DNA of 34,312 bases. Origin: Actinomycetes bacterium (GTDB lineage Bacteria; Actinomycetota; Acidimicrobiia; Acidimicrobiales; Acidimicrobiaceae). The notes beneath the pieces are model-generated. The model saw nothing but the letters and a program-made list of their open reading frames with translations. It searched no databases and was not told the DNA's origin. The stretch spans positions 1 to 34,312 of the forward strand of contig JAJYHR010000081.1 of NCBI GenBank assembly GCA_021784675.1. Direction: 5' to 3'. Shown piece by piece: positions 1 through 11,403 of this stretch; the stretch's first letter is position 1; each line of letters begins with the position of its first letter. The translations under genes were made by a program, and so were the position numbers.

Positions 1-208
1 GACGGATGAGGTCACCTACCGTCGTGTCCTGCGCGGCATGACCACCCCCGGACACCTCGGTGACGAAGCGGGCGAGCGCCTCTTCGGCGTCTCGCTTGCC
101 ACCTCGGAACGTGCGGGTGACGTACCGCTGTCGGTTAGTAATCGGGTCGATCCCGGCGTAGGCCCGCAGCTCCCACGCCTCACCTCGCTTGCGCAGGTGG
201 CCCTTCAT
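1..208 (-). CDS. Tyrosine recombinase / phage-type integrase, N-terminal part (runs off left edge)
   Basis: Minus-strand frame open to window edge: MKGHLRKRGEAWELRAYAGIDPITNRQRYVTRTFRGGKRDAEEALARFVTEVSGGGHAAQDTTVGDLIR; typical integrase N-terminal arm-binding domain; GGGAGG RBS upstream. Absent from the ORF track because it has no stop in the window. Confidence 0.85.
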   Translation of the reverse strand, partial: MKGHLRKRGEAWELRAYAGIDPITNRQRYVTRTFRGGKRDAEEALARFVTEVSGGGHAAQDTTVGDLIR

Positions 209-228
209 CGTGCCTCCCGGAGGCCCTT

Positions 229-280
229 GCTACTGCCCTCGCAGTAGCAGCTCCGGAGCAAACAGTAGCATTCAGTAGCA
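229..280. repeat. Short repeats upstream of int: GCTACTG(229-235)/CAGTAGC inverted pair and two direct CAGTAGCA copies (263-270, 273-280)
   Basis: Direct reading of sequence; direct copies spaced 10 bp start to start. Confidence 0.6.
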
Positions 281-338
281 GGCCAAACGTGTCATCGCAG
301 GTGAGGAGTCGAAAACCACCCTCTGGCCTGGACCTTTC

Positions 339-414
339 TGGCGCGCTCGGAGAGATTCGAACTCCCAACCTTCTGATCCGTAGTCAGATGCTCTATCCGT
401 TGAGCTACGAGCGC
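339..414 (-). tRNA. tRNA-Arg (anticodon ACG), encoded CCA
   Basis: Minus strand GCGCTCGTAGCTCAACGGATAGAGCATCTGACTACGGATCAGAAGGTTGGGAGTTCGAATCTCTCCGAGCGCGCCA; acceptor GCGCTCG/CGAGCGC pairs; anticodon loop CTACGGA. Confidence 0.95.
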
Positions 415-461
415 ACGCGTAAACACTATAGTGGCGACAACCGAACCTGCTAGAGGTGAAG

Positions 462-809
462 ATGATCGACGCCACTGAAGTCGTTACCACCACCGACTCA
501 AAGGAGGTGCTGGAAGCCATCTCCGCGGTTCTGCGAGAGGAGCGGCTAGCTGCTTGCTTGAAGATGAGCGGTCCGGTCAGTTCCACTTACAATTGGCACG
601 GGGCCTGGGAGGAGGCTCAGGAGTACGTGCTGGTAGCAACCACCTTGCCGGAGTTCGTTACGCGGGTCAGGCGGGTGATGAGGGAGAAGCACAACTACGA
701 GACCCCGGAGATAGTTGCCCGAACCGTTGCTGTGGTCGACGACGACTATGCCGAGTGGCTGCTCCGGTCGCTGCATCCGACGGCCGGGAGGCCCGATGGA
801 GGCTACTGA
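462..809 (+). CDS. cutA: CutA1-like divalent cation tolerance protein
   Basis: RLAACLKMSGPVSSTYNWHGAWEEAQEYVLVATTLPEF...NYETPEIVA..V...YAEWL is the CutA signature; RBS gaggtga before ATG 462. Confidence 0.9.
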   Translation: MIDATEVVTTTDSKEVLEAISAVLREERLAACLKMSGPVSSTYNWHGAWEEAQEYVLVATTLPEFVTRVRRVMREKHNYETPEIVARTVAVVDDDYAEWLLRSLHPTAGRPDGGY

Positions 810-1275
810 CCCAACCCATCTCGGATTCATGCGCTTGGCGCTTGCCCAAGCGGAAGAGGCGGCCTCTGCCGGCGAGGTCCCAGTTGGAGCGGTGCTGGTT
901 CGCGATGGGCGGACCATTGCCGTGGGGCACAACCTGGTCATGGAGGAAGCTAGCGCACTCCGGCACGCGGAGATGGTAGTCCTTGCTTCCGGTGCACGCG
1001 CGGTGGGAGACCGTGTTCTTACTGGGTCGACTCTCTATGTGACGCTGGAGCCGTGTCCGATGTGCGCGGGGGCGATCATCCTATCCAGGGTTTCGAGGGT
1101 GATCTTTGGAGCGCCGGATCCAAAGTGGGGATCGTGCGGCTCCCTCTACAACCTCTGCGTTGACCCCAGGTTGAACCACGAGGTCGAGGTGACCCCGGGG
1201 GTTCTTGCCGCCGACTCCTCCGAGTTGCTCAAGAGCTTCTTCGCGACTAGGCGCAGAGACGGGCTATCCCTCTAA
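796..1275 (+). CDS. tadA: tRNA-specific adenosine deaminase / nucleoside deaminase
   Basis: HAEMVVL and PCPMCAGAI zinc/catalytic motifs; GDPKWGSCGSLYNL-like C-terminal half; likely start ATG 796. Confidence 0.9.
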   Translation: MEATDPTHLGFMRLALAQAEEAASAGEVPVGAVLVRDGRTIAVGHNLVMEEASALRHAEMVVLASGARAVGDRVLTGSTLYVTLEPCPMCAGAIILSRVSRVIFGAPDPKWGSCGSLYNLCVDPRLNHEVEVTPGVLAADSSELLKSFFATRRRDGLSL

Positions 1276-1291
1276 ACTGATTCACTGGCTC

Positions 1292-1381
1292 GGAGGGATG
1301 CGAGAGTGGCCGAATCGGGCGGTCTCGAAAACCGCTGTACCCGCAAGGGTACCGTGGGTTCAAATCCCACTCCCTCCGCCA
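1292..1381 (+). tRNA. tRNA-Ser (anticodon CGA), encoded CCA
   Basis: GGAGGGA/TCCCTCC acceptor; anticodon stem-loop GCGGT-CTCGAAA-ACCGC; long variable arm; GGTTCAAATCC T-loop. Confidence 0.95.
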
Positions 1382-1456
1382 CCGCCATGCTCCCGGGCCA
1401 AGTTTGAGCACCCGGTCTCTTCCGGCGGCGCCCCGGGACGCACTCAAGTGATCCGT

Positions 1457-2374
1457 TCAGGGCTGCTCAGCTTCCCTCCGCTTCCGGATCCACCGGATGA
1501 TCCCCTCCGCGTTGGCATGGATGCCGGACAGGGTCAGCAGCCTCTCCTTGGCGGCCGGGTCCACCTGGTCGAGGGTGGGCACGTAGGCCCGTGCCAGCGC
1601 CTCGTCTACGTCCTCTCCCTCCGCCACCGCCCTCTCGGCGACCGAGCACCAGCCGGAGACCAGATCGGCGCCCTCGCCGAGGATCTCCATGGCGTTCTCG
1701 TACCGACCGTAATGGGCGAATGCGAGGTGGCTCGGAGAACGTGACGCCATGTACTCCAGGCTCGACCGGACCAGTGAGAGGTCGAAGTCCGGGGGCGGCG
1801 TGGCTGGCCAAAGGACGCCGACATCGGGAAGTTTGACCCCGACGGCGTCTCCGCAGAACATCGTTCCGGTGGGCTCGTGCCAGAGCGAGACGTGGTGCTT
1901 GGCGTGCCCGGGGGTGAGCAGAGCCTTCAGGTTCAACCCGCTGGTGATGGCGATCTCCTGGCCGTCCTCCAGCGGCACTATCCGCTCTGCCGGAGTTGGG
2001 TCGAGGCGCCCGTAGAGATCGTCAAGCAAGGGGCCGTACACCCGTGCCGCCGACGCGACCAGCCGTGACGGGTCGGCGAGGTGGCGAGCCCCTGCGGGGT
2101 GGACAAAGACGGTTGCCTTGGGGAAGGCTCTAGCGAGGTCTCCGACACCTCCGGCGTGATCCAGATGGATGTGGGTGACCACGATAGCGGCCAGCTCCTC
2201 GGGGGCTACCCCCATACTGGCCAACTCCGCGACGAGATGGGGCGCGCTCGACTGCGAGCCGGTCTCTATGAGGACCGGAGATCTTCCGCTGAGGAGGTAT
2301 CCGGCGGTTATCCGGCTCCAACCGCCGAGCCTGGTATCGATCTGAAAGATTCCGTCGGCGATCTGTTCTGGCAT
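1457..2374 (-). CDS. MBL-fold metallo-hydrolase
   Basis: VVTHIHLDHAGGVGDL (HxHxDH), TPGHAKHHVSLWHE, FCGDAVG motifs. Confidence 0.9.
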   Translation of the reverse strand: MPEQIADGIFQIDTRLGGWSRITAGYLLSGRSPVLIETGSQSSAPHLVAELASMGVAPEELAAIVVTHIHLDHAGGVGDLARAFPKATVFVHPAGARHLADPSRLVASAARVYGPLLDDLYGRLDPTPAERIVPLEDGQEIAITSGLNLKALLTPGHAKHHVSLWHEPTGTMFCGDAVGVKLPDVGVLWPATPPPDFDLSLVRSSLEYMASRSPSHLAFAHYGRYENAMEILGEGADLVSGWCSVAERAVAEGEDVDEALARAYVPTLDQVDPAAKERLLTLSGIHANAEGIIRWIRKRREAEQP

Positions 2375-2429
2375 AACGAGATTGAGCCTACTAGCGCATG
2401 GGAGGCTAGTGCGGGTCGGGATGTGTGTC

Positions 2430-3635
2430 CTAGGGAACGCAGCCCTGGGTGGAGACCGGAACCTGCGGACCTGAGAGCGCCTTCTGGACCTCCTGCATCA
2501 CCGCCGGCGCCGCTAGGGCAAAGCCCACGTACGGGTTGGTAGTGGACCGGGAGAATACCACCCCGATCACCTGGCCGTTGAGATTCACCAGCGGTCCGCC
2601 CGAGTTCCCCGGGCGGACGATGGCATCGATCTCGTAGACCAGCCTGGTGGTCAGGCCCTGGTTATAGATGTCCCGCCCAACGGCATCGAAATTCGCCATC
2701 ACGCCGGCCGACCCGTAGGTGAGCGGACCGCCTTCAGGGTAGCCGAGCACCACGCCGCCGGTTCCGCGGCCCTGCACCTGGGTGTCCCAGTGCAGGGTGG
2801 GCAGGTTTAGTCCGGGAACCTTCAAGACTGCCAGATCGAGGTGCGGATCGAACCAGATGACCGTTGCCGGGATCTGGTTGCCGTTGGCGAGCACGTAGGT
2901 TCTTTGCTCGCCGGCCACCACGTGTGCGTTGGTCACCAGGTACCCGGGCGCGATCTCGAAACCCGACCCCTCCTGGATCTCGGAGCAGGCGAGGCCCTCT
3001 ATCTTCACCACCGAGGCCGATACCTTTGCCTCGGTGGCCCGTACCTGAGCCGCGGAGGGAAGCGAGACCGGACCGGCAAGTGCCGGAGGGATGGACGCGA
3101 ATACCGGCGGAAATCCGGCGGTGGAGAACAGGCTGTCGACCTGGGCGAAGAGGCTTGGAGCCGGAGGAAGGATGTTGTCGAGGGCACGCACGACGCGGGA
3201 GCCGGACACCTGGGAGGAGAGCGCTGGAATCGGAGCGTTCAGGGCTAGCGCCGCAACTATCCAGATGATGAGGAGCGTCGAGATCACTGAGACCACCGCC
3301 CCGACGCCGGCGTCCGCACTTCCGAGGTGGAACCGTGCCAGCTTGGATGCCAGCCGGGATCCCACGCTCCGTCCCAGCGCGGATGAGAGCGAAGCCAGGC
3401 CGAAGAGGATGAGCAGCGAGGCGAAGGTTCTCAGCAGGCCAGGGGAGAGCAGCTTCGCGCCGTAGGGGGCGACGATAGCGCCAAGGAAGAGGCCTACCCA
3501 AAAACCGACGTACGAGCCAAGTTGGATGGTCGCACCGACCCGCATGCCCCGCACCGCGGCTATGCCTACGAGTACCAGAATGACAAGGTCGGCAAGATCA
3601 AATCCGGCTATTGCACCTAGGACGGGTGCGGCCAC
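2430..3635 (-). CDS. MarP-like membrane serine protease (CvpA domain + trypsin-like domain)
   Basis: N-terminal CvpA-type 4-TM region; protease region with TNAHVV, DLAVLKV and RPGNSGGPLV motifs. Confidence 0.88.
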   Translation of the reverse strand: MAAPVLGAIAGFDLADLVILVLVGIAAVRGMRVGATIQLGSYVGFWVGLFLGAIVAPYGAKLLSPGLLRTFASLLILFGLASLSSALGRSVGSRLASKLARFHLGSADAGVGAVVSVISTLLIIWIVAALALNAPIPALSSQVSGSRVVRALDNILPPAPSLFAQVDSLFSTAGFPPVFASIPPALAGPVSLPSAAQVRATEAKVSASVVKIEGLACSEIQEGSGFEIAPGYLVTNAHVVAGEQRTYVLANGNQIPATVIWFDPHLDLAVLKVPGLNLPTLHWDTQVQGRGTGGVVLGYPEGGPLTYGSAGVMANFDAVGRDIYNQGLTTRLVYEIDAIVRPGNSGGPLVNLNGQVIGVVFSRSTTNPYVGFALAAPAVMQEVQKALSGPQVPVSTQGCVP

Positions 3636-3691
3636 GGTCCATTCTCCCTGCGCAAAGAGTTACAAACTTACTTCAGTGTAGGAGTGCGAGG

Positions 3692-4147
3692 GTGAAGGGG
3701 GCGACCTTTGAACTTACTACTTTGCTCATGTGGGGAGATGCGGTGCTTGCTAGCTGGCTCGTGGCTCTTCGGTTAACTCTCCACGTACTGGCTGCGTCGG
3801 TTTGGGTTGGGGGCCAGATCACCCTGGCGGGGCTGGTCCCGTCGGTGAGGAGCCGGGCGCCGCAGGCGTTGGCCGCGGTGGCACAGCAGTTTGCCCGGAT
3901 CGCCTGGCCCGCCTACGTGGTCCTGCTGGCGACCGGAGCCTGGAACGTAGCCGCCCTCAACCTGGCGAGGACCTCCTTCGCCTACCGCGCCGTCCTGGCG
4001 GCAAAGGTTGTGGTCGTGCTCTTGGCCGGCCTCGCCACCCTGCTGCACCAGCGGTCGAGATCGGCGGCCTGGATGGGCGTCTGGGGAGGGGTTGCCGCCC
4101 TTGCGTCGGTAGCGGCTCTCTCCATGGGGGTGCTCCTGCAGGGCTGA
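3692..4147 (+). CDS. CopD-family-like integral membrane protein
   Basis: 4-TM hydrophobic pattern, LHVLAASVWVGGQITLAGLVP; GTG start at 3692 after taggag. Confidence 0.65.
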   Translation: MKGATFELTTLLMWGDAVLASWLVALRLTLHVLAASVWVGGQITLAGLVPSVRSRAPQALAAVAQQFARIAWPAYVVLLATGAWNVAALNLARTSFAYRAVLAAKVVVVLLAGLATLLHQRSRSAAWMGVWGGVAALASVAALSMGVLLQG

Positions 4148-4338
4148 CCGGCGCGGGAGCGATCGCGGTGCCGGGCTCCGCGCCCGGGTTCGCGGCAGCT
4201 TGCCCGCGCAGCCACTCCGGTGAGGGCTTGTTGCGAGTGGCAATGATTCCGTAATCTGCGGGCTACAATTGGAACCCCAGGGTCAATGGTGTCCCGCTCC
4301 CGTAACTCTATGTGATTACTAGCAAAGGATGCGGACCT

Positions 4339-7300
4339 ATGCACCCCGATCTGCCACCCCTGTACCCCGCGGGAATGGAGCACGACGCCTGCGGGATCGC
4401 CTTTCTCGCCGATCTGCACGGCAGCCGATCGCACCGAATTGTCCAGCAGGGCATCGATGCGCTCATCAACCTGGAGCATCGCGGAGCCCAGGGAGCAGAG
4501 CCCAACACCGGCGATGGCGCGGGAATTCTCATCCAGAACCCGGACCGCCTTTGGCGCAAGGTCACCTCCGAAACGCTTCCCGCCGAAGGCTCCTACGCGA
4601 CCGGTATCGCCTTCCTCGACGGTGACCAATCCAAGGTACTCGAGCAGCTATCTGCGCTGTTCGGGCCCCGCGGGCTGGAGATCTTTGCCAGCCGTGAGGT
4701 CCCCCGCGACGACTCGATGCTTGGTCCCTCAGCCCGCGACGCGCAACCGGAGATGGTGCAGATCTTCGTCAAGGCCGAGGACGGCGCCTCTGGTTTAGAC
4801 CTGGAGCGCCGCGTCTGGGCCGCAAGGCGGCTCTCGGAGCGCGAAGTTTCCGAGGTGTACTTCGCCTCCCTCTCTACCCGGACCTTCGTCTTCAAGGGGA
4901 TGCTCTCCGCGCCGCAGGTTGCCGAGTACTTCCTCGACCTCAAGGACGAGGCGACCGAGAGCGCCATCGTCCTGGTTCACTCCCGGTTCTCCACCAACAC
5001 CTTCCCCTCTTGGCGGCTCGCCCACCCATTCCGCATGGTCGCCCACAACGGTGAGATCAATACCATTCGCGGAAACCGGAACTGGATTACCGCCCGGGAG
5101 TCGCTGCTCGCCCACCCCTCAGTCCCGGGAGATATCGGCGATATCCTGCCGATCATCGAGCGGGGGGAGTCGGACTCCGCCTCCCTCGATGCGGTCTTCG
5201 AGCTGCTAAGCATGACCGGGCGGTCGATGGCCCACGCCATCATGATGATGATCCCCGAGGCCTGGGAGAACAACGACGGCATGGATCCCGCGCTGAGGGA
5301 GTTCTACCGGTTTCACTCGTCGTTGATGGAGCCTTGGGACGGTCCGGCCGCAGTCGCCTTCACCGACGGGACGGTGGTAGGAGCGGTGCTCGATCGGAAC
5401 GGCCTGCGCCCGGCGCGCTACTGGGTGACCAGCGACGGCCTGGTAGTGATGGCCTCCGAGGTGGGCGTGATCGATATCGATCCCGCCAGGGTGGTGGAGA
5501 AGGGGCGCCTGGAGCCGGGGAGGATCTTCCTGGTCGACACCGCCCAGGGAAGGATCCTGGACGATCGGGCGGTGAAGATGGAGTTGGCCACCTCCGAGCC
5601 CTGGGGCGAGTGGCTTTCGGAGCAGCTCCTCGAGATCGAAAGGCTGCCGCCGAGGTACATGCTGGTTCCCCAGCACGCCTCGGTGGTGGCGCGCCAGCAA
5701 CTCTTTGGATACTCCGAGGAAGAGATCCGCATTATCCTCTCGCCGATGGCTCTGGGGGGAGCGGAGCCGCTGGGGTCGATGGGTTCCGATACCCCGCTAG
5801 CGGTCCGCTCCGAGCGCTCGGTCCCGCTCTTCAACTACTTTTCCCAACAGTTCGCGCAGGTGACCAACCCGCCGCTCGACGCGATCCGCGAACAGCTGGT
5901 CACGTCGGCGGGTGGGACCATCGGTCCGGAGGGGAACCTGCTCTCCCCCGACCCGTCTTCGGTGCGCCAGATCCACCTTCCCAATCCGATCATCGACAAC
6001 GACGAGCTCGCAAAGCTGATCTATATCGACGAGGACGGCACCAACGTGGATCTGCGTGCCTACGTCATCGACATGCTCTTCCCGGCCGAGCGTGGGGGCG
6101 ATGGTCTCCGGGAGGCGCTCGATCTGATCCGGAGGCAGGCGGAGGAGGCGATCGGGTCGGGAGCTTCGGTCATCGTGCTCTCCGATCGCCACGCCGACGC
6201 CGACCGGGCTCCGATTCCTTCGTTGCTGGCGGTCTCCGCCGTCCACAACCACCTGGTGAGGACGCGGCTTCGAACGCGGGCAGGGCTCGTGGTCGAGTGC
6301 GGGGATGCCCGCGAGGTTCACCACTTCGCTACCCTTATCGGGTTCGGCGCCGCGGCCGTGAATCCGTACCTGGCCTTCGATTCGGTGGTCGACCTCCTCC
6401 GTGAGGACAAGGTCAGCGATATCCCCCCTCTGAAGGCGATCCGCAACTACGTGAAGGCCGCGACCAAAGGCGTGATCAAGGTGATGTCGAAGATGGGGAT
6501 CTCCACCGTCGCCTCCTACACCGGTGCCCAGGTCTTTGAGGCTGTCGGGCTCTCGCGCCAGGTCATCGACGAGTACTTTCCCGGTACGCCGTCGCCGCTG
6601 GGGGGCGACGGAATCGACGAGATCGCCGAGGCGGTCCTGCACCACCACCGCCGGGCGTTCTTTGACCGGGACGAGGAGCAGCGCTTCCTTCCTCTCGAGA
6701 CCGGAGGCAACTACCAGTGGCGCCGCGATGGCGAGTTCCATCTGTTCAACCCGGAGACGGTCTTCCTGCTCCAGCACGCGACCAGACAGAAGCGGCTGGA
6801 CGTCTTCAAGCGCTACAGCCAGCTGGTCGACTCGGAGTCGAGGCGGGTGGCTACCCTTCGCGGCCTTCTCGGACTTCGCGAGGGCGTGCTTCCTCCGGTG
6901 CCGCTGGAGGAGGTCGAGCCGGTAAGCGCGATCATGGCACGCTTCTCTACCGGGGCGATGTCCTACGGATCCATCTCCAAGGAGGCACACGAGACCCTGG
7001 CCATCGCCATGAACCGGATCGGCGGGCGCTCGAACACCGGCGAGGGCGGAGAGGATGAGGAGCGCTTTGTTGCCGGCGAGGATGGGCTCGACCGGCGTTC
7101 CCGGATCAAGCAGGTTGCGTCGGGCCGGTTCGGGGTGACCAGCGAGTACCTGGTCAACGCTGACGATCTGCAGATCAAGATGGCGCAGGGCGCAAAGCCT
7201 GGCGAAGGCGGGCAGCTTCCGGGGGAGAAGGTGTACCCGTGGATCGCCAAGACCAGGCACTCTACCGCCGGGGTGGGGCTGATCTCGCCGCCGCCGCACC

Positions 7301-8844
7301 ACGACATCTACTCCATCGAGGATCTGGCCCAGCTCATCTACGACCTCAAGTCGTCGAACCCGAGGGCCCGGGTGCACGTGAAGCTGGTATCCGAGGTTGG
7401 GGTAGGAACCATCGCGGTCGGTGTCGCCAAGGCTCACGCCGACGTGATCCTGATCTCGGGGGCCGACGGCGGTACCGGAGCCGCCCCGCTGACCTCGCTC
7501 AAGCACGCCGGCGGGCCGTGGGAGATCGGGCTTGCCGAGGCGAACCAGACCCTGCTCGCCAACGGGATGCGTGATCGGGTGGTGGTGCAGGTAGACGGGC
7601 AGCTGAAGACGGCTCGCGATGTGATCGTGGCTGCGCTTCTCGGAGCGGAGGAGTTCGGCTTTGCGACGGCTCCGCTGGTGGTGTCGGGGTGCATCATGAT
7701 GCGGGCCTGCCACCTGGACACATGCCCGGTGGGCATCGCCACCCAGAATCCGGAGCTGAGGGCCCGCTTCTCGGGCAAGCCCGAGTTTGTGGAGACCTTC
7801 TTCCAGTTCCTGGCCGGCGAGGTTCGCGAGTACCTGGCCCGGCTCGGTCTCCGGAGCCTGGACGAGGCGATCGGGCGGAGCGATCTGCTGGAGGTGGCGG
7901 ATGATCCAGCCGCCCGGAGCCTGGAGCTGGAGCGGGTGATCGCGCTGGTCGAGCCGTGGCCCGGTCAGGAGCGCAGGAACGTCCGGGCGCAACAGGATAT
8001 CCTCGAGGGTTCGCTCAACCGGAAGCTCATCGAGCTGGCGGAGCCCGCCCTCGAGCGGGGGCAGCCGGTCTCGATCAACCTGCCGGTGAGCAACACCGAT
8101 CGGGCGGTCGGGACCACGCTGGGTTACGAGTTGACCAGGCGCTTTGGCAGTGCCGGGCTGCCGGAGGATACGGTGAGCATCTCGCTCTCGGGTTCGGCTG
8201 GGCAGAGCTTCGGCGCTTTCCTCCCGGCGGGGATCACCATGGAGCTGGTCGGGGATTCAAACGATTACGTAGCCAAGGGCCTCTCCGGCGGCCGGATCTT
8301 CATCCGCCCTCACGCCACCGCCGCCTTCACACCGGAGGAGGCGATAATCATCGGCAATGTCGCCCTGTACGGGGCGACGCGGGGTGAGCTCTACGTCCGT
8401 GGCGTAGCCGGCGAGAGGTTCGCCGTCAGAAACTCCGGGGCGAGTGCCGTGGTCGAAGGAGTTGGCGACCACGGGTGCGAGTACATGACCGGAGGCACCG
8501 TCGTGGTGCTCGGGCGCATCGGCAGGAACTTCGCGGCCGGCATGTCCGGCGGGACTGCCTTCCTCTACAATCCCGCGCCGGAGTTGCTTGCCAAGGTGAA
8601 CCGGGAGATGGTCGATATCGAACCGGTAGGCGACAGCCAGGTCGAGACGCTTTACAGGCTGCTCAACCGGCATTGCGAGGTCACCGGCTCTGAGACCGCG
8701 GCGAGGATCCTGTCCCGCTGGGAGGAGGAGATCGAGCGATTCGTGTGCATCTTCCCGCGCGACTACAAGCGGGTGCTCGAGGTCGAGAGGGCGCGGAAGG
8801 CGGAGCTGCTCGCATCGGGAAAGGAGCTGGTGGATGCCGGCTGA
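4339..8844 (+). CDS. gltB: Glutamate synthase large subunit
   Basis: 1.5 kb-aa [17 protein letters not shown] (N-terminal Cys amidotransferase), [39 protein letters not shown] begins 4312, start codon choice uncertain. Confidence 0.97.
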   Translation: MHPDLPPLYPAGMEHDACGIAFLADLHGSRSHRIVQQGIDALINLEHRGAQGAEPNTGDGAGILIQNPDRLWRKVTSETLPAEGSYATGIAFLDGDQSKVLEQLSALFGPRGLEIFASREVPRDDSMLGPSARDAQPEMVQIFVKAEDGASGLDLERRVWAARRLSEREVSEVYFASLSTRTFVFKGMLSAPQVAEYFLDLKDEATESAIVLVHSRFSTNTFPSWRLAHPFRMVAHNGEINTIRGNRNWITARESLLAHPSVPGDIGDILPIIERGESDSASLDAVFELLSMTGRSMAHAIMMMIPEAWENNDGMDPALREFYRFHSSLMEPWDGPAAVAFTDGTVVGAVLDRNGLRPARYWVTSDGLVVMASEVGVIDIDPARVVEKGRLEPGRIFLVDTAQGRILDDRAVKMELATSEPWGEWLSEQLLEIERLPPRYMLVPQHASVVARQQLFGYSEEEIRIILSPMALGGAEPLGSMGSDTPLAVRSERSVPLFNYFSQQFAQVTNPPLDAIREQLVTSAGGTIGPEGNLLSPDPSSVRQIHLPNPIIDNDELAKLIYIDEDGTNVDLRAYVIDMLFPAERGGDGLREALDLIRRQAEEAIGSGASVIVLSDRHADADRAPIPSLLAVSAVHNHLVRTRLRTRAGLVVECGDAREVHHFATLIGFGAAAVNPYLAFDSVVDLLREDKVSDIPPLKAIRNYVKAATKGVIKVMSKMGISTVASYTGAQVFEAVGLSRQVIDEYFPGTPSPLGGDGIDEIAEAVLHHHRRAFFDRDEEQRFLPLETGGNYQWRRDGEFHLFNPETVFLLQHATRQKRLDVFKRYSQLVDSESRRVATLRGLLGLREGVLPPVPLEEVEPVSAIMARFSTGAMSYGSISKEAHETLAIAMNRIGGRSNTGEGGEDEERFVAGEDGLDRRSRIKQVASGRFGVTSEYLVNADDLQIKMAQGAKPGEGGQLPGEKVYPWIAKTRHSTAGVGLISPPPHHDIYSIEDLAQLIYDLKSSNPRARVHVKLVSEVGVGTIAVGVAKAHADVILISGADGGTGAAPLTSLKHAGGPWEIGLAEANQTLLANGMRDRVVVQVDGQLKTARDVIVAALLGAEEFGFATAPLVVSGCIMMRACHLDTCPVGIATQNPELRARFSGKPEFVETFFQFLAGEVREYLARLGLRSLDEAIGRSDLLEVADDPAARSLELERVIALVEPWPGQERRNVRAQQDILEGSLNRKLIELAEPALERGQPVSINLPVSNTDRAVGTTLGYELTRRFGSAGLPEDTVSISLSGSAGQSFGAFLPAGITMELVGDSNDYVAKGLSGGRIFIRPHATAAFTPEEAIIIGNVALYGATRGELYVRGVAGERFAVRNSGASAVVEGVGDHGCEYMTGGTVVVLGRIGRNFAAGMSGGTAFLYNPAPELLAKVNREMVDIEPVGDSQVETLYRLLNRHCEVTGSETAARILSRWEEEIERFVCIFPRDYKRVLEVERARKAELLASGKELVDAG

Positions 8845-10294
8845 CCCCAGAGGATTCATGAAGTTTTCGCGCCTGGTCCCGCCGAGGCGTCCGGTCGGGA
8901 GGCGGCTGGAGGACTGGCGCGAGGTGTACGAGCCTCTCGACAGCGGCGCCGTGGTGGAGCAGGCGCGGCGGTGCATGGACTGCGGGATCCCGTTCTGTCA
9001 TGGCGGCTGCCCGCTGGGGAACATCATCCCCGAGTGGAACGAGCTCTTCGGCAGTGACCGCAGGCGCGCGGCCTCCCAGCGGCTGCTGGCGACCAACAAC
9101 TTTCCCGAGTTCACCGGGCGGCTGTGCCCGGCTCCGTGCGAGTCGGCGTGCGTCCTCGGGATCAACCGGGATCCGGTGGCGATCGAGCTCATCGAGAAGA
9201 CCATCGCGGAGAGCGGCTTCGAGAACGGCTGGGATCAGCCGCTACCCCCGACCGTGCTCACCGGCTACCGCGTGGCGATCGTGGGATCGGGTCCGGCCGG
9301 GCTTGCCGCAGCCCAGCAGCTTACCCGGTCTGGGCACGCCGTGACCGTCTTCGAGCGCGCCGACCGTCCGGGCGGCCTTCTCAGATACGGCATCCCCGAG
9401 TTCAAGCTTGAGAAGTGGGTTCTCGATCGCCGGCTAGCTCAGATGGAGGAGGAGGGCACCACCTTCGTAGTCGGTGCCGAGATCGGGCGCGATGCCACCC
9501 TCGAGGAGCTGAGGGGCAGGTTCGATGCTGTAGTCCTCGCTCTGGGCTCGACCATCCCCCGCGATCTTCCGGTGCCGGGCCGCGAGTCGGAAGGGATCCT
9601 GGCCGCGATGGACTACCTCCCCGGCGCGAACCGGGCGGTCTTCGGAGCACCGCCCGCTGGCATGGTCACCGCGGAGAACCGGCGCGTGGTGATCCTCGGC
9701 GGCGGTGATACCGGAGCCGACTGCCTGGGTACGGCGCTCCGTCAGGGGGCGGCCAGCGTGGTCCAGCTGGAGCTCCTCCCGCAGCCCCCGCTGGAGCGGC
9801 CCGCTTCGCAGCCGTGGCCGACCTACCCGATGCTGTTCAGGACCTCCTCCGCGCACGAGGAGGGGGGAGAGCGCCGGTACGCCCGGCTAACGGTCGGGTT
9901 CGAGGCCGACGATGCCGGCTGGGTGAGAGCGTTGAGGACGGTTGGGGTAGCCATGGAGGGTGGCCAACCGGTGCAGATCCCGGGCACGGAGGAGGAGATC
10001 GAGGGCGATCTGGTCCTGCTTGCCATGGGTTTCATCTGCCCCGAGCTCGACCGGATCGATCCTGCAGGGCGGCTGGAGCGGACGCCGGCCGGCACGATCG
10101 CGGTCGACTCCTCCTGGCAGACCGGCATTCCCGGGGTCTTCGCCGCCGGAGACGCCAGGAGGGGCCAGTCGCTGATCGTGTGGGCGATAGCCGAGGGGCG
10201 CTCGGTGGCGAGGGCGGTCGATAGCTACCTCTGCAAGGAGACCGAGCTTCCGGCGCCTATCGATACTTCGGCGAGGCCGCTTGCGGTGGGTTGA
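8834..10294 (+). CDS. gltD: Glutamate synthase small subunit
   Basis: [66 protein letters not shown]; overlaps gltB stop by 11 nt. Confidence 0.96.
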   Translation: MPADPRGFMKFSRLVPPRRPVGRRLEDWREVYEPLDSGAVVEQARRCMDCGIPFCHGGCPLGNIIPEWNELFGSDRRRAASQRLLATNNFPEFTGRLCPAPCESACVLGINRDPVAIELIEKTIAESGFENGWDQPLPPTVLTGYRVAIVGSGPAGLAAAQQLTRSGHAVTVFERADRPGGLLRYGIPEFKLEKWVLDRRLAQMEEEGTTFVVGAEIGRDATLEELRGRFDAVVLALGSTIPRDLPVPGRESEGILAAMDYLPGANRAVFGAPPAGMVTAENRRVVILGGGDTGADCLGTALRQGAASVVQLELLPQPPLERPASQPWPTYPMLFRTSSAHEEGGERRYARLTVGFEADDAGWVRALRTVGVAMEGGQPVQIPGTEEEIEGDLVLLAMGFICPELDRIDPAGRLERTPAGTIAVDSSWQTGIPGVFAAGDARRGQSLIVWAIAEGRSVARAVDSYLCKETELPAPIDTSARPLAVG

Positions 10295-11363
10295 GCCCAG
10301 CAAGCCACCATGCCAGCGGCGCGGGGTCGCCCGCCCGGTATGCGGCGGAGTGTGGCCTCGCCAAGCCGCCACCACTCCGAATTCAAGCGGTAGCCGTAAG
10401 GTGGCGTTCTTGACGTTCGGATCCGCCAGCGAAGAAGTTCGTGCTGGATCCGCACGGGGTGCTGTCGAAGTAACTCGGAAAGCATCGCACCAGGGGTTCC
10501 GTGCAGGCCCCCTGGTGTGATTCCGTCTCTGCAAGGACCAGGCGCAGGTTGCAGGGATGAGGGACCAGCCGTGCTCGAGGCGCGCCGTTTGCCAAGAGTT
10601 CCGCGCCACTTCCGGCGGCCTCAGGTGGCCCGAAGATGAGGACCGGTAGCACTCAGAGCAGCGCCGCTGCCCGGGGCGGTCCCGGTGCAGAGCGGGGCCG
10701 GCGTGCCGGGTCGGGGGTGTTTCACCAGCGTGCCGCGAGGTCAACGACCGCAAGTCCCGTCATCCCGCGGGGGAGACCTCGTTCACACTCTTGGAGGACG
10801 GTGCGAGGCCGCCACTCCAATGGAGTCCGGCTTCACATTCTCCCCCGGGCACGGCTCCGCCGGCGGCCTCGCCGCCTTCGGTTCGGGGATATACGAAAAC
10901 GCCGGTCGGAATGAGGAGAGCGTGCACCTTCGCCTCGTTGATTCTTGCTGATGCCGCGGCGGGCCGGTAGCAAGCAGGTTTGGTCGGGAGACGCCGCCCA
11001 TCTGCCCTCGGGCCACGAGATCGTGGCTCTCCTGCGGCAGGCGCGATGGATCGTGCCGCGCGTCGTGATTGGATTCCGACCAGCCGACCGGTTGTGTCAA
11101 TTCCAGTCTCGGGAGATCGACTCCGTAAACCCGGAGGATCGCTGACGCCACTGCTGGAGGCTCCGTCAGCCGTCTCCAGGATGCCCATTATCGGTCGTAA
11201 GGAATGTTCGAGAAGGCAGCGCGCGTTCCGCTTCGAGAAGGCCGCTTGCTAGGGCTGAGCGTCCGCGATGGTCGAACACGTGCCGGTTGGGCTGCTCTGC
11301 CTGGCGGCAGGGTGGCGGCGGAAGTTTCGAGATCTCCGCGGGGAAATTTTGTGGCACGGGTGA

Positions 11364-11392
11364 TTGACAATGCCTGAGGCAGTTGCTAATGT
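11364..11392 (+). promoter_or_regulatory. Putative sigma70-type promoter, TTGACA - 17 bp - TAATGT
   Basis: TTGACA 11364-11369; TAATGT 11387-11392; spacer exactly 17 bp; ~120 bp upstream of the first operon gene. Confidence 0.65.
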
Positions 11393-11403
11393 CGGGCAAA
11401 GTA

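Noticed and set aside
1606-1824. Multiple short ORFs overlapping the MBL hydrolase and other clear genes
   Set aside because: Pro/Arg/Ser-rich shadow frames typical of high GC; no motifs.
5797-7992. 731-aa minus-strand ORF opposite gltB
   Set aside because: Antisense shadow ORF in high-GC coding DNA; His/Arg/Asp-rich with no family motif while gltB frame is unambiguous.
10488-10517. Rho-independent terminator after gltD
   Set aside because: Inverted repeat lies ~190 bp downstream and has no T-tract; kept only as an observation within the intergenic gap.
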